A stretch of DNA of 64,000 nt from Mycobacterium sp. ACS4054 (GTDB lineage: Bacteria > Actinomycetota > Actinomycetes > Mycobacteriales > Mycobacteriaceae): the NCBI RefSeq assembly GCF_001667275.1, contig NZ_LZHV01000065.1, forward strand, positions 1 through 64,000, read 5' to 3'. The position numbers and the translations under genes were made by a program. Positions 30,432 through 39,771 of this stretch are shown here, piece after piece (position 1 is the stretch's first letter; every line of letters starts with the position of its first letter). The notes beneath the pieces were generated by a model that worked only from the letters and a program-made list of their open reading frames with translations, searched no databases and was not told the DNA's origin.

Positions 30432-31109
30432 TCAGGGGACGTTGACGACGCCGTGCCGCTCGGCGAACGGCGTCATCAGCCGCGCCAGATCGGCCGCCAC
30501 ATCTCCCCCACCTTCGGCGGGAGGTGCCCCCAGATCGGCCTCGGGCGGCATCGACACGTAACTCATCGCCAGCCGCACGATCGCCCGCGCCAGCACGCCG
30601 GCATCCTCGTCGCTGGTGGCCACCCAGCTCTGGGTGAAGGCGGTGCTCAGCCGCTCCGACGCCCGGGTGATGATCGGGCCGCTGTCGGTGGTGATGATCT
30701 GCAGCAGGTCCGGCTTGGCGACGCCGGTCAGCAGGGAGATCACCAGCGGGTCGGCCGCCGACTCCGCGAAGAAGGCACGAAAACCCTGCAGAAACGCTTC
30801 GTAGATGTTGCCCACGTTGGCGTCGATCGCGCCTCCGACCGCGTCGACCAGCCGGTCGGCCAGGCGCAGGGCGTACCCCTGCGCCAGGCCTTGCCGCGAG
30901 CCGAACTCGTTGTAGATGGTCTGCCGGCTGATGCCCGCGGCACGGGCGACGTCCGACAGCGTGATGGCGGACCAGTCGCGGCTGCCCAGCAGCTCGCGCA
31001 TCGCGTCCAGCACCGAGTCGCGCAGCAGGACGCGCGACGCCTCGGGGTAGGGCATCCGCTTCACAGGCGCGACAATAGCCGCTTTCACGGCGGCGCTGGT
31101 GCCGATCAC
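30432..31109 (-). CDS. TetR-family regulator of the alkane hydroxylase operon (Rv3249c / AlkX type)
   Basis: A 225-residue regulator with an N-terminal TetR helix-turn-helix ([24 protein letters not shown]) and a helical ligand domain. It is the last gene of alkB-rubA-rubB-tetR. In Dietzia the equivalent AlkX represses alkB and responds to fatty acids. I chose GTG 31109 because it overlaps the rubB stop by 4 bp (GTGA); GTG 31088 and ATG 31055 are shorter options. A 30-bp GC-rich repeat (30504-30533) is read in frame near the C-terminus as [10 protein letters not shown], which looks like an insertion. Confidence 0.88.
   Translation of the reverse strand: MIGTSAAVKAAIVAPVKRMPYPEASRVLLRDSVLDAMRELLGSRDWSAITLSDVARAAGISRQTIYNEFGSRQGLAQGYALRLADRLVDAVGGAIDANVGNIYEAFLQGFRAFFAESAADPLVISLLTGVAKPDLLQIITTDSGPIITRASERLSTAFTQSWVATSDEDAGVLARAIVRLAMSYVSMPPEADLGAPPAEGGGDVAADLARLMTPFAERHGVVNVP
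30504..30533. repeat. GC-rich hairpin repeat inside the TetR gene
   Basis: TCCCCCACCTTCGGC followed by GGGAGGTGCCCCCAG. It shares the TCCCCC...GCGGGAGGTnCCCCCAG frame with 10679-10705. It is read in frame without disrupting the regulator. Confidence 0.55.
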
Positions 31110-31288
31110 GACCGGGCTATCTCCACCATTTCGAAGTCGGATTTCGCGGCGCCGCAGTCCGGGCAGCTCCAGTCGTCGGGGATGTCGTCCCAACGGGTTC
31201 CGGGCGCGATGCCGTCCTCGGGCCAGCCCTTGGCCTCGTCGTACTCGAACCCGCACTGCACGCAGATGAAGAGCTTGTAATCGGTCAT
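31106..31288 (-). CDS. rubB: Rubredoxin RubB
   Basis: A 60-residue rubredoxin, Rv3250c orthologue. The iron is held by two Cys pairs, CVQC (9-12) and CPDC (42-45), the latter in [15 protein letters not shown]. It passes electrons from rubredoxin reductase to AlkB. ATG 31288 overlaps the rubA stop by 4 bp, and its own stop overlaps the TetR start by 4 bp, so the whole operon is translationally coupled. Sequence is close to the AlkG2-type electron-transfer rubredoxins. Confidence 0.95.
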   Translation of the reverse strand: MTDYKLFICVQCGFEYDEAKGWPEDGIAPGTRWDDIPDDWSCPDCGAAKSDFEMVEIARS

Positions 31289-31458
31289 CGGATGGCTCCT
31301 ATCTCCTGGAAATCGATCTTTTCGCGCACCGCGCAATCCGGGCAGCACCAGTCGTCGGGGATGTCGCCGAAGGGCGTGCCCGCGGGAAAGCCTTCCCGCG
31401 GATCGCCTTTCGCCTCGTCGTAGGTGTAGTCGCAGCCCGGGCAGCGGTAGGCCGTCAT
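31285..31458 (-). CDS. rubA: Rubredoxin RubA
   Basis: A 57-residue rubredoxin, Rv3251c orthologue. The Cys pairs are CPGC (6-9) and CPDC (39-42); an extra Cys precedes the second pair (DDWCCPDC). Two consecutive rubredoxins after alkB are the usual actinobacterial arrangement, where usually only one (AlkG2 type) transfers electrons efficiently. It overlaps alkB and rubB by 4 bp each. Confidence 0.95.
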   Translation of the reverse strand: MTAYRCPGCDYTYDEAKGDPREGFPAGTPFGDIPDDWCCPDCAVREKIDFQEIGAIR

Positions 31459-32708
31459 GCCGACGCCCCGTAGCGGGCCAGCACCCGCTCGCGCACCCGC
31501 GGGTGGATGTTGACCTTGGTGATGTCGCCGTCGTAGTGCTCGAGCACCCGGTGGTCCATCACCCTGCGCCACAGCGGCGGCACGTAGGTCAGCGAGATCA
31601 TCGACGCGTAGCCGCTTGGCAGGTTGGGCGCGCCTTCCATGCTGCGCAGCGTCTGGTAGCGGCGAGTGGGGTTGGCATGGTGGTCGCTGTGCCGCTGCAG
31701 GTGGTAGAGGAACAGGTTGGTGACGACGTGGTCGGAGTTCCAGCTGTGCACCGGCGCGCAGCGCTCGTAGCGACCGTTCGCGTTCTGCTGCCGCAACAGC
31801 CCGTAGTGCTCCAGATAGTTGACGGCCTCGAGCAGGCTGAAGCCGAAGACGGCCTGGATGATCACGAACGGGATGAGCGCCGGGCCGAAGACCGCGATCA
31901 GCACGCCCCACAACACGATTGACATCAGCCACGCGTTGAGGACGTCGTTGGACAGATACGTGGCCGGGTTCCACGGGTTCTTGTCCTGGCGGCGCAGGCG
32001 CTGGGCCTCCAGCCGCAGCGACGAGCGCAGGCTGCCGAACACGCTGCGCGGCAAGAACTCCCAGAAGGTCTCCCCGAAGCGGGCCGACGCGGGGTCTTCC
32101 GGCGTGGACACCCGCACGTGGTGGCCGCGGTTGTGCTCGATGTAGAAGTGGCCGTAGCAGGTCTGCGCCAGGGTGATCTTGGACAGCCACCGCTCCAGCG
32201 CGTCCTTCTTGTGGCCCATTTCGTGGGCGGTGTTGATGCCGACGCCGCCGAGGACGCCCACCGACAGCGCCACGCCCAGCTTGCCCGCCCAGCCCAGCGG
32301 GCCTCCCGAACCAGGTGGGAAGCCCAGCCAGCTCAGGTTCGAGGCGGTGAACAGGTACGCGCCGAAGACCACGCTGAGGTACTGGAACGGGATGAAGATG
32401 TAGGTGCAGTAGCGGTAGTACTTGTCGTTCTCCAGCTGCTCCATCACCTCGTCGGGCGGGTTCTGCCCGTCGGGCCCGAAGCGCAGGTCCAGGATCGGCA
32501 GCAGGACGTAGACCAGGATCGGCCCGATCCACAGCGGCGCCTGTGCGGCGGCGTGCCAGCCGAGCTGGTTGAGCCCCCAGACGATCGGCAGCATCACGAA
32601 CAGCGCCGTCGGGGCGATCAGTCCCATCAGCCAGAGGCGCCGCTTCTTGTCCCGCCAGACGGGCGGCTCGGCCGCTTCCGGGTTTAACTGCCGTTCGACT
32701 GTGGTCAT
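31455..32708 (-). CDS. alkB: Alkane 1-monooxygenase
   Basis: A 417-residue integral membrane non-haem di-iron hydroxylase, Rv3252c orthologue, which oxidises the terminal carbon of medium to long n-alkanes. The histidine motifs are HEMGH (after NTA), EHNRGHH, NYLEHYG and LQRHSDHH, in the family order. About six membrane helices precede and intersperse them. ATG 32708 has a strong AAGGAGG site; a longer frame to 32732 would bypass it. It is the first gene of alkB-rubA-rubB-tetR, all overlapping by 4 bp. This gives the organism a means to use alkanes or host-derived long chains. Confidence 0.97.
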   Translation of the reverse strand: MTTVERQLNPEAAEPPVWRDKKRRLWLMGLIAPTALFVMLPIVWGLNQLGWHAAAQAPLWIGPILVYVLLPILDLRFGPDGQNPPDEVMEQLENDKYYRYCTYIFIPFQYLSVVFGAYLFTASNLSWLGFPPGSGGPLGWAGKLGVALSVGVLGGVGINTAHEMGHKKDALERWLSKITLAQTCYGHFYIEHNRGHHVRVSTPEDPASARFGETFWEFLPRSVFGSLRSSLRLEAQRLRRQDKNPWNPATYLSNDVLNAWLMSIVLWGVLIAVFGPALIPFVIIQAVFGFSLLEAVNYLEHYGLLRQQNANGRYERCAPVHSWNSDHVVTNLFLYHLQRHSDHHANPTRRYQTLRSMEGAPNLPSGYASMISLTYVPPLWRRVMDHRVLEHYDGDITKVNIHPRVRERVLARYGASA

Positions 32709-32948
32709 ATGCCAAACCTCCTTGTGAGTCACACCACGCTTGGGGTTGACAATATCGACTATTACGTCTCCTGTCTAGACACAGAGTGCCCTTTTGTAAA
32801 GCGCCTCGTTGAGCGTGCGTCCATGGCGTCGAATGTGCAGTGAGGTCGCGGACCGGGCCCGTTTTCCGCCCGGGGCGCACCGCGAAAGCCGCAAGCGCAC
32901 GCCAAGGCCCGGCGCGCACACCGGACGAGCTGATCTGCGCCCGCTGGC
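32709..32948 (-). promoter_or_regulatory. Promoter region of the alkB operon
   Basis: A 240-bp gap without genes. It contains a 10-bp palindrome TGTCTAGACA (32772-32781) and an AT-rich stretch AATATCGACTATT (32750-32762) with AATA/TATT half-sites, about 45-75 bp before the alkB start. These are the best candidates for the AlkX-type TetR operator and the core promoter. The left part (32800-32948) is ordinary GC-rich sequence between the alkB promoter and the end of the permease gene. Confidence 0.4.
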
Positions 32949-34460
32949 CTATGCCGCGGTGGAAGTCGCGTCGGGGTCGGGTTCCTTGTCGGGATGCCCG
33001 GCGTCGCGCGTGCCCTGCACGGAGTGCCGGTAGCCGTAGCCGACGTAGATCGCGGTTCCCACCACGAGCCAGACGCCGAACCGCACCCAGGTCAGCGCGG
33101 TGAGGTTGAGCATCAGCCACACGCAGGCGCAGATCGACGCGATCGGCAGGGCCGGCACCCACGGCGCCCGGAAGCCACGCTCCAGGTCGGGGCGGGTGCG
33201 GCGCAGCACGACGACGCCGGCCGAGACCAGGACGAACGCGAACAGCGTGCCGACGTTCACCATCTCCTCGAGCTTGGCGATCGGAAACACCGAGGCCGTC
33301 GCGGCCACGACGATCGCGACGAGCACCGTGATGCGCACCGGGGTGCCGCGCGCACCGGTCTTGGCCAACTGCCGGGGCAGCAGGCCGTCGCGCGCCATCG
33401 CGAACAGGACGCGGCACTGGCCGAGCATCAGAACCATGACCACGGTGGTCAGTCCGGCGAGCGCCCCGATGGCGATGATCTTGCTGGCCCAGTTGATGCC
33501 GTTGGCCGTGAACGCCGTGGCCAGGTTCGCCGGCTTGTGGCCGGGCGCGGTCTTGAGTTGGGTGTAGGACACCATCCCGGACAACACCACCGACACCGCC
33601 ACGTAGAGCACGGTCACGATGGCCAGCGACGCGAGGATGCCCCGCGGGACGTCGCGTTGCGGGTTCTTGGTCTCCTCGGCCATGGTGGCGACGATGTCGA
33701 ACCCGATGAACGCGAAGAACACGATCGAGGCGCCGGCCAGCACGCCGTACCAGCCGTAATGGCTGCTGTGTGCCCCGGTCAGCAGCGACAGCACCGACTG
33801 GTTGACGCCGGAGGCCTCGTGCCCGGCCTCGGGCTTGGGAATGAACGGGGAATAGTTGGAGGCCTTGATATAGAAGGCTCCGACGACGACCACCAGCAGC
33901 ACCACCGACACCTTGATGCCGGTGATCACCGCGGAGAACCGCGAGGACAGCTTGGTGCCCAGCGCGATCAGGGTCGCCACCCCGGCGACGATCAGCAGCG
34001 CGCCCCAGTCCAGGTTGACCGACCCGAACTGACTGGTGCCGCCGGCGAATCCGAACACGTTGCCCAGGTAGCTCGACCATCCCTTGGCCACGACCGCCGC
34101 GCCGATGGCCAGCTCGAGCAGCAGGTTCCAGCCGATGATCCAGGCCAGGAATTCGCCGAAGGTGGCATAAGAGAAGGTGTAGGCGCTGCCGGCGACCGGC
34201 AGGGTCGAGGCGAACTCGGCGTAGCACAGCGCCGCGAGCGCGCAGGTGACGGCCGCGATCACGAACGAGATCCAGATCGCCGGGCCGGTGATGTCCCCCG
34301 TTGTCGACGCGGTCACCGTGAAAATTCCGGCGCCGATCACCACGGCCACCCCGAAGACGACCAGGTCCAGCCAGGTCAGCTCCTTGCGTAGCCGGGTGTC
34401 GGGCTCATCGGTGTCGGCGATCGATTGTTCGACCGACTTCATGCGCCATCGATTGGCCAT
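32949..34460 (-). CDS. APC-family cationic amino acid permease, Rv3253c homologue
   Basis: A 503-residue membrane transporter with about twelve to fourteen helices. The first helix has the APC signature VVIGAGIFTVTAS, and FFAFIGFDIVATMAEETKNPQRDVPRGI is the typical loop of cationic amino acid transporters (YfnA/CAT type). It lacks a signal peptide and ends in a hydrophilic tail (DAGHPDKEPDPDATS). I chose ATG 34460, with AAGGGCGG upstream; ATG 34442 is six codons shorter. The frame is open to 35423 only by overprinting the next gene. It is divergent from the oxidoreductase at 34524. Confidence 0.92.
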   Translation of the reverse strand: MANRWRMKSVEQSIADTDEPDTRLRKELTWLDLVVFGVAVVIGAGIFTVTASTTGDITGPAIWISFVIAAVTCALAALCYAEFASTLPVAGSAYTFSYATFGEFLAWIIGWNLLLELAIGAAVVAKGWSSYLGNVFGFAGGTSQFGSVNLDWGALLIVAGVATLIALGTKLSSRFSAVITGIKVSVVLLVVVVGAFYIKASNYSPFIPKPEAGHEASGVNQSVLSLLTGAHSSHYGWYGVLAGASIVFFAFIGFDIVATMAEETKNPQRDVPRGILASLAIVTVLYVAVSVVLSGMVSYTQLKTAPGHKPANLATAFTANGINWASKIIAIGALAGLTTVVMVLMLGQCRVLFAMARDGLLPRQLAKTGARGTPVRITVLVAIVVAATASVFPIAKLEEMVNVGTLFAFVLVSAGVVVLRRTRPDLERGFRAPWVPALPIASICACVWLMLNLTALTWVRFGVWLVVGTAIYVGYGYRHSVQGTRDAGHPDKEPDPDATSTAA

Positions 34461-34511
34461 CCGCCGCCCTTTCCCAACGCGTGGGACCCATTGGTCCGTC
34501 ACAGTACTGGG

Positions 34512-34517
34512 TACTCT
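34512..34517 (+). promoter_or_regulatory. -10 box of the Rv3254-like gene
   Basis: TACTCT is 6 bases before ATG 34524. There is no ribosome site, so the transcript is probably leaderless. The box lies in the 63-bp gap between the two divergent genes. Confidence 0.4.
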
Positions 34518-34523
34518 GCCGAG

Positions 34524-35942
34524 ATGCCGGACACCAAAGCAAACACCAGGGACCATGCGGTGGTCATCGGAGCGAGCATCGCCGGCCTGTCCGCCGCGCA
34601 GGTGCTCTCCGACGCCTATGCCCGGGTCACCGTCTACGAACGCGACGAGTTGCCGAGCACGCCGACGAACCGGGCGACGGTCCCCCAGGACCGGCACCTG
34701 CACATGCTGATGGCCCGTGGCGCAATGGAGTTCGAGAGCCTGTTCCCCGGCCTGCTGCAAGACATGGTCGCCGCCGGGGTGCCGATGCTGGAGAACCGGC
34801 CCGATTGCATTCACCTCGGCGCCGCCGGTCACGTGCTCGGGACCGGGCACACCCTGCGCGACGAATTCACCGCGTACGTGCCCAGCCGCCCTCACCTGGA
34901 GTGGCAGTTGCGCAAACGGGTCCAGGACACCGCCAACGTCACGATCGCGCGGCGCTCGGTGGCCGAACCGCGGTTCGACCCGGTGCGTCAACGGGTGACC
35001 GGGGTGCTGCTGGATCCGGCGGGCGACGGCGGCGGGGAGCCGGAATTCGTTGCCGCGGACCTCGTCGTCGACGCGGCCGGCGGGGGCACCCGGCTGCCGG
35101 TCTGGCTGACGCAATGGGGATACGAGCGGCCGGAAGAGGAAGTCCTCGACATCGGCATCTACTACGCCACCCAGCAGTTCCGCATCCCCGACGGGCTGAT
35201 CGCCGAGAAGGTGGTGGTCGCCGGCGCCTCGCACGACAAGTCGCTGGGGCTGGGCATGCTGTGCTACGAGGACGGCACCTGGGTGCTGACCACCTTCGGG
35301 GTGGCGAATGTCAAACCGCCGCAGACCTTTCCCGAGATGCTGGCGCTGGCCGAGGAGCTGGTGCCGGCGCACGTGAACGCGGCGCTCAAGCAGGCCGAGC
35401 CCATCGGCGAGCCGGCGTTCCACGCCTTCCCGGCCAGCAAGTGGCGGCGCTACGACAAGCTGGACCGCCTACCCGCCGGCATCCTCCCGTTCGGCGACGC
35501 CGTGGCCAGCTTCAACCCCACCTTCGGGCAGGGCATGACGATGACCTCGCTGCAGGCTGGGCATCTGCGCCGCGCGCTGCAGCTGCCCGACGACGAGGTG
35601 GCCACCGCGCTGAGCCGGGCGACGGCCAAGAGCACCTTCCCGGTCTGGACGATGAACGCCATCGGCGACGTCACCTTCCACCACGCCGAGCCGAAGCAGC
35701 CCGCCCCGTGGTGGTGGCGGCCGTCCGGCGCGCTGTTCGACCAGTTCCTCGGGGCCGCGGAGACCGATCCCGTTCTGGCGGAATGGTTTTTGCGGCGGTT
35801 CTCGCTGCTGGACAGCCTTTACATGGTTCCGCCGCCGCGCATCGTCGGCCGGACCATCGCACACAACATGCGGCTGTGGCTGGGCGAGCGCCGCCAGGCT
35901 GTGAAGCACAGGCGCGCCGTCACAGTCCCACAGTCGCCCTGA
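34524..35942 (+). CDS. FAD-dependent oxidoreductase, Rv3254 homologue
   Basis: A 472-residue flavoprotein monooxygenase/dehydrogenase-like protein. The dinucleotide fold begins AVVIGASIAGLSAAQVL, in which the usual GxGxxG is GASIAG. A second FAD contact is PFGDAVASFNPTFGQGMT (about 325-342). It resembles the squalene-epoxidase/PHBH-like branch with an unknown substrate. The longer frame to 34425 is not supported; the -10 box at 34512 favours ATG 34524. Its end overlaps the convergent manA gene by 23 bp. The role in M. tuberculosis is not established. Confidence 0.85.
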   Translation: MPDTKANTRDHAVVIGASIAGLSAAQVLSDAYARVTVYERDELPSTPTNRATVPQDRHLHMLMARGAMEFESLFPGLLQDMVAAGVPMLENRPDCIHLGAAGHVLGTGHTLRDEFTAYVPSRPHLEWQLRKRVQDTANVTIARRSVAEPRFDPVRQRVTGVLLDPAGDGGGEPEFVAADLVVDAAGGGTRLPVWLTQWGYERPEEEVLDIGIYYATQQFRIPDGLIAEKVVVAGASHDKSLGLGMLCYEDGTWVLTTFGVANVKPPQTFPEMLALAEELVPAHVNAALKQAEPIGEPAFHAFPASKWRRYDKLDRLPAGILPFGDAVASFNPTFGQGMTMTSLQAGHLRRALQLPDDEVATALSRATAKSTFPVWTMNAIGDVTFHHAEPKQPAPWWWRPSGALFDQFLGAAETDPVLAEWFLRRFSLLDSLYMVPPPRIVGRTIAHNMRLWLGERRQAVKHRRAVTVPQSP

Positions 35943-37146
35943 ACAACTTGGTGGGCTCGCGCGCGACCAGCCGGATCGGGGCGTCGTCGGCCGCCACCCA
36001 CGCGGCCATCCCTCGCTGCAGCGTCAGCGATCCGGACTTGCCGTGCACCGTCGTGCAGCCCTCGGTGCACAGCAGGATCTGCGGGCCCTCGTGGCTGCAC
36101 GACGCGTCGACCTCGTGACCCAGATACTCGCCGTCAAGCTCCAGCAGCGCGACGGCGAACTCGTCGGCCGGGGTCTCGTAGATCAGGCCGAAGCCCTCGC
36201 GGCGCATCGGGGCCCGCACCTGCTCCTCGGTGGTGGGCGTGAAGTTCAGCACCCGCAACAGCTCGGGGACGTCGACGTGCTTGGGGGTCAGGCCGCCGCG
36301 TAACACGTTGTCCGAGTTGGCCATCACCTCCAGCGCGAAGCCGCGCAGGTAGGTGTGCAGGCTGCCGGCCGAAACGAAGATCGCCTCGCCCGGGGCCAGC
36401 GTGATGCGGTTCAGCAGCAGTGCCGCCAGCACGCCGGCGTCGCCGGGGTAGCGCTCCCCCAGCTCCAGCACCGTCTTGACCTCGCCGGCGAATTCCGTTG
36501 CCCCGGAGCTGATGTACTGGATGGCGCCGTCCAGCACCGCGGGCACCAGCACGTCGATGTCGGGCTGCGGCGCGGTGATCCAGGTGGTGAACAGCGCGCG
36601 CAGGCCGTCGGCGTCGGATTGGTCGTTGAGCAGGTCGATGAACGGGTCGAGGTCGGAGACGGCCAGCGCCCGCAGCAGCTCGATGGTGCGCGAGGCCTGG
36701 CGGAATCCGGCGAGCGCCTCGAACGGCTGCAGCGCCACCAGCAGTTCGGGTTTGTGCGACGTGTCGCGGTAGTTGCGCACCGGGGAGGTCAGCGGAATGC
36801 CCAGCCGCTCCTCCCGCAGGTAGCCCTCGGCGGCCTGGGCCGCGCTCGGGTGGGCCTGCAGCGACAGTGGCTCGTCGGCCGCGAGCACCTTGACCAGGAA
36901 CGGCAGCACGTCACCGAACCGGGCCCGCGCCCCGGGACCGAGCTGGCCCTCCGGGTCGGCGACCAGCGCGTCGAGCAAAGAGATCTCGCCCGCGTCCGTT
37001 TCCAGCCAGGCCGGGTCGCCGGGGTGGGCGCCGAACCAGAGCTCGGCCTCGGGATGGGCGGCCGGTACCGAACGCCCGGTGAATTCGGCTATGGCGGTAC
37101 GCGATCCCCAGGCGTACGTCCGCAACGCCCCGCGAAGCAGTTCCAC
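35920..37146 (-). CDS. manA: Mannose-6-phosphate isomerase
   Basis: A 408-residue type I phosphomannose isomerase, same length as Rv3255c. It interconverts fructose-6-P and mannose-6-P to supply mannose for lipoarabinomannan, PIMs and glycoproteins. Zinc-site segments are SLQAHPS (Gln/His), HKPELLVAL (Glu) and SAGSLHTYLRG (His), in the family order. I chose GTG 37146 (MELLRGALRTYAWG); the frame is open upstream through the next gene. It is the last of manB-Rv3256c-manA on the minus strand, 8 bp after Rv3256c. Confidence 0.95.
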   Translation of the reverse strand: MELLRGALRTYAWGSRTAIAEFTGRSVPAAHPEAELWFGAHPGDPAWLETDAGEISLLDALVADPEGQLGPGARARFGDVLPFLVKVLAADEPLSLQAHPSAAQAAEGYLREERLGIPLTSPVRNYRDTSHKPELLVALQPFEALAGFRQASRTIELLRALAVSDLDPFIDLLNDQSDADGLRALFTTWITAPQPDIDVLVPAVLDGAIQYISSGATEFAGEVKTVLELGERYPGDAGVLAALLLNRITLAPGEAIFVSAGSLHTYLRGFALEVMANSDNVLRGGLTPKHVDVPELLRVLNFTPTTEEQVRAPMRREGFGLIYETPADEFAVALLELDGEYLGHEVDASCSHEGPQILLCTEGCTTVHGKSGSLTLQRGMAAWVAADDAPIRLVAREPTKLFRATVGL

Positions 37147-37154
37147 TGTTCTAT

Positions 37155-38255
37155 CTATCCCCGCGCCAGGCGCGCGTAAACCGCGGCCATCTCCAGTCGA
37201 ACGGCCAATACTGCCAGTTGCTGCTCGGCGCTGATGGCACCGCCCAACGCCGGCGCCACCGTCGAGCCGGCCGAGCCGCCGGGCCCGTCGGGCACGTCTT
37301 CGGCGGCGAGCAGGTACACGTCGTCGAGCCCGGCGGTCCGGGCGGCCACCACCGGCTGTTCGGCCCGCAGGGTCAGGGCCAGCACCAGCAGCCGCTGGGG
37401 CAGCGGCCCGTCGATCTGTTCGTCGTGGAAGATCGCGTCGGCGGGATCCGGCAGGCCGCCGGCCCCCCCGGCGCGCAGCGCGACGACGGCGTCCGCCAGA
37501 CCGGTGGCGGCGACCACCTGATGGGCCACCCGCAGCAGCACCGAGCTGCCGTGCCGGGCCAGCGCCAGCGTCGCGGCGCAGTCGCCGGTCAACGCGACCT
37601 GCCGGCCGGCCAGGCGCGCCGCGATGGTCTTGGCCGGGTTGGTGAACAACTCGCGGGCCGCGCTGTTGCGCAGCGCCTCGGCGTCCAGCTCGTCGGCCAG
37701 CGCCCGCAGGTCGACGCTCGGTCGTTGGTCCACCGCCTGCACGACGGCCAGGCCGGCGGCCAGGTAGCGGCACACGCCGAACTCGTCGGGGATCGGAAGC
37801 CGGGGCGCCAGCACCGCCGCGCGGCCGGCGGTGGCATCCCGCAGCGGACCCTCGTACGGCGCGACGACGACGACCCGCGCCCCGCGGCGCGCCGCGGTCA
37901 CGGCCGCGGTGACCAGCGCCGGATCGCCGGGATCGTCGCCCGCGACCACCAGCACGTCGAGCGGACCGATCCACGGCGGCACCTCGGCGGTCAGCGCGAT
38001 CGGCTCGGAGGCCGCACCGGCCACCGTCGCGGCGACCATCGCGCCGGCGGCCTCGGCGGCCCCGCGGCCGGCCACCCAGATCAAGCTGCGCGGCCGATCG
38101 TCGGACCGCAGCGGGTCCAGCTCACCCTCGTCGACGGCGGCGGCGACGGCGCGCACCTGCGCCCCGGCCGACGAGGCCGAGCGCAGCAGGCCGTCCCGGT
38201 CGGCGGCGAGCAGGCCCTCGGTGTCTTCGAGATCGATCGCCCGCACGGCGTTCAC
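37155..38255 (-). CDS. SIS-domain protein, Rv3256c homologue
   Basis: A 366-residue alanine-rich protein between manB and manA. It has a sugar isomerase (SIS)-type pattern: the N-terminal LIWVAGRGAAEAAGAMVAAT, then DVLVVAGDDPGDPALVTAAVTAARRGARVVVV. The C-terminal half resembles bacterial phosphoglucose/phosphomannose isomerase (SIS_PMI). Its position suggests a second role in hexose-6-phosphate interconversion or control of mannose flux. GTG 38255 overlaps the manB stop by 4 bp (GTGA). The biochemical function is unproven. Confidence 0.82.
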   Translation of the reverse strand: MNAVRAIDLEDTEGLLAADRDGLLRSASSAGAQVRAVAAAVDEGELDPLRSDDRPRSLIWVAGRGAAEAAGAMVAATVAGAASEPIALTAEVPPWIGPLDVLVVAGDDPGDPALVTAAVTAARRGARVVVVAPYEGPLRDATAGRAAVLAPRLPIPDEFGVCRYLAAGLAVVQAVDQRPSVDLRALADELDAEALRNSAARELFTNPAKTIAARLAGRQVALTGDCAATLALARHGSSVLLRVAHQVVAATGLADAVVALRAGGAGGLPDPADAIFHDEQIDGPLPQRLLVLALTLRAEQPVVAARTAGLDDVYLLAAEDVPDGPGGSAGSTVAPALGGAISAEQQLAVLAVRLEMAAVYARLARG

Positions 38256-39649
38256 GTCGCGGCCTCCGCAGGCGCGGACTGGCCGCGGATCTCGGCGCTG
38301 ACCTCGGCGACCACCGCGTCGACGTCCTCGGTGCTGCGCGCCTCCACGTTGAGCCGCAGCAGCGGCTCGGTGTTGGAGCTGCGCAGGTTGAACCAGCTGC
38401 CGTCGCCGAGGTCGACGGTCACCCCGTCCACGTGGTCGATGGAGTGGATGCGGCTGCCGAAGCACTTGAGCACCGCCTCGGTGCACAGCGCGGCGTCGGA
38501 CACCGTGAAGTTGATCTCGCCGGACGATTCGTAGCGCTGGTAGTCGGCGGTCAACTCCGACAACGGCCGGTCCTGCTCGCCGAGGGCGGCCAGCACGTAC
38601 AGCGCCGCCAGCATCCCGGAGTCCGCGCCCCAGAAGTCACGGAAGTAATAGTGCGCCGAGTGTTCCCCGCCGAAGATGGCGCCGGTGTCGGCCATCATCG
38701 CCTTGATATAGGAGTGCCCGACGCGGGAGCGCAGCGGCGTGCCGCCGCGCTCGGTGACCAGCTCCGGCACCGCCCGCGAGGTGATGACGTTGTGGATGAT
38801 GGTGGCACCGATCTCCCGGCCCAGTTCCCGCGCGGCCACCAGGCTGGTGACCGTCGACGGCGACACCGGGCGGCCGCGTTCGTCGACGACGAAGCAGCGG
38901 TCGGCGTCGCCGTCGAAGGCCAGCCCGATGTCGGCGCCGGTCTCGCGGACGTAGGCCTGCAGGTCCACCAGGTTGGCCGGATCCAGCGGGTTGGCCTCGT
39001 GATTGGGAAACGAGCCGTCGAGCTCGAAGTACAACGGCAGCAGGGTGATCGAGTCGATCGCGCCGAGCACGGCGGGCGCGGTGAGACCGGCCATGCCGTT
39101 GCCGGCGTCCACCGCGACCCGCAGGGGCCGCAGCCCCGAGGTGTTCACCAGCGAGCGCAGGAACGCGCCGTAGTCGTCGAGCACGTCGCGGTCGGTGACG
39201 GTTCCGGGTTGTCCGTCGTAGCGCTCGACCCCGGCGATGACGTCCTCGCTGATCGCGCGCAGGCCGCTCTCGGCGCCCACCGGCTTGGCGGCGGCGCGGC
39301 ACAGCTTGATGCCGTTGTAGGCCGCCGGGTTGTGGCTCGCGGTGAACATCGCGCCCGGGCAGTCCAGCGACCCCGAGGCGAAGTAAAGCTGATCCGTGGA
39401 GGACAGGCCGATCCGCACCACGTCCAGGCCCTGGCCCAGGACCCCGGCCGCGAACGCCTCGGCCAGCCCCGGCGAACTGTCCCGCATGTCGTGGCCGATC
39501 ACCACCCGCCCGGCACCCTCGCCGCGCATCAGCTTGGCGAAGGCCGCCCCCAACGCGGTGACCAGAGGCTCGTCGATCTCCTCGCCGACCAGCCCTCGCA
39601 CGTCGTAAGCCTTGACGACACGATGCACAGTCGCGGCGAGCCGAGACAT
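38252..39649 (-). CDS. manB: Phosphomannomutase
   Basis: A 465-residue phosphohexomutase, same length as Rv3257c (ManB/PmmA). It converts mannose-6-P to mannose-1-P. The phosphoserine loop is FTASHNPAAYNG (about 100-111), the metal loop FDGDADR (about 245-251), the sugar-specificity loop GGEHSAHYYFRD, and a C-terminal phosphate-binding RSSNTEPLLRLN. A clear AGGAGG precedes ATG 39649. It heads the operon manB-Rv3256c-manA; manC, which uses its product, is at 46113. Confidence 0.96.
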   Translation of the reverse strand: MSRLAATVHRVVKAYDVRGLVGEEIDEPLVTALGAAFAKLMRGEGAGRVVIGHDMRDSSPGLAEAFAAGVLGQGLDVVRIGLSSTDQLYFASGSLDCPGAMFTASHNPAAYNGIKLCRAAAKPVGAESGLRAISEDVIAGVERYDGQPGTVTDRDVLDDYGAFLRSLVNTSGLRPLRVAVDAGNGMAGLTAPAVLGAIDSITLLPLYFELDGSFPNHEANPLDPANLVDLQAYVRETGADIGLAFDGDADRCFVVDERGRPVSPSTVTSLVAARELGREIGATIIHNVITSRAVPELVTERGGTPLRSRVGHSYIKAMMADTGAIFGGEHSAHYYFRDFWGADSGMLAALYVLAALGEQDRPLSELTADYQRYESSGEINFTVSDAALCTEAVLKCFGSRIHSIDHVDGVTVDLGDGSWFNLRSSNTEPLLRLNVEARSTEDVDAVVAEVSAEIRGQSAPAEAAT

Positions 39650-39771
39650 GCGGGGGCCTCCTGACGCCTTCGAATTGCTTCGTTCCTTCGCCTCTTGGCC
39701 GTCAGCCTATCGGCCCGGAGGAAACACGGGACCGCAGTGGTGCGCGGGGATTGCCCGCGATGCCGGAACGG

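Noticed and set aside
32820-32870. Further copy of the TGCGGCT palindrome family near GTCGAATGTGCAGTGAGG
   Set aside because: It resembles the family only loosely and lacks the dyad core.
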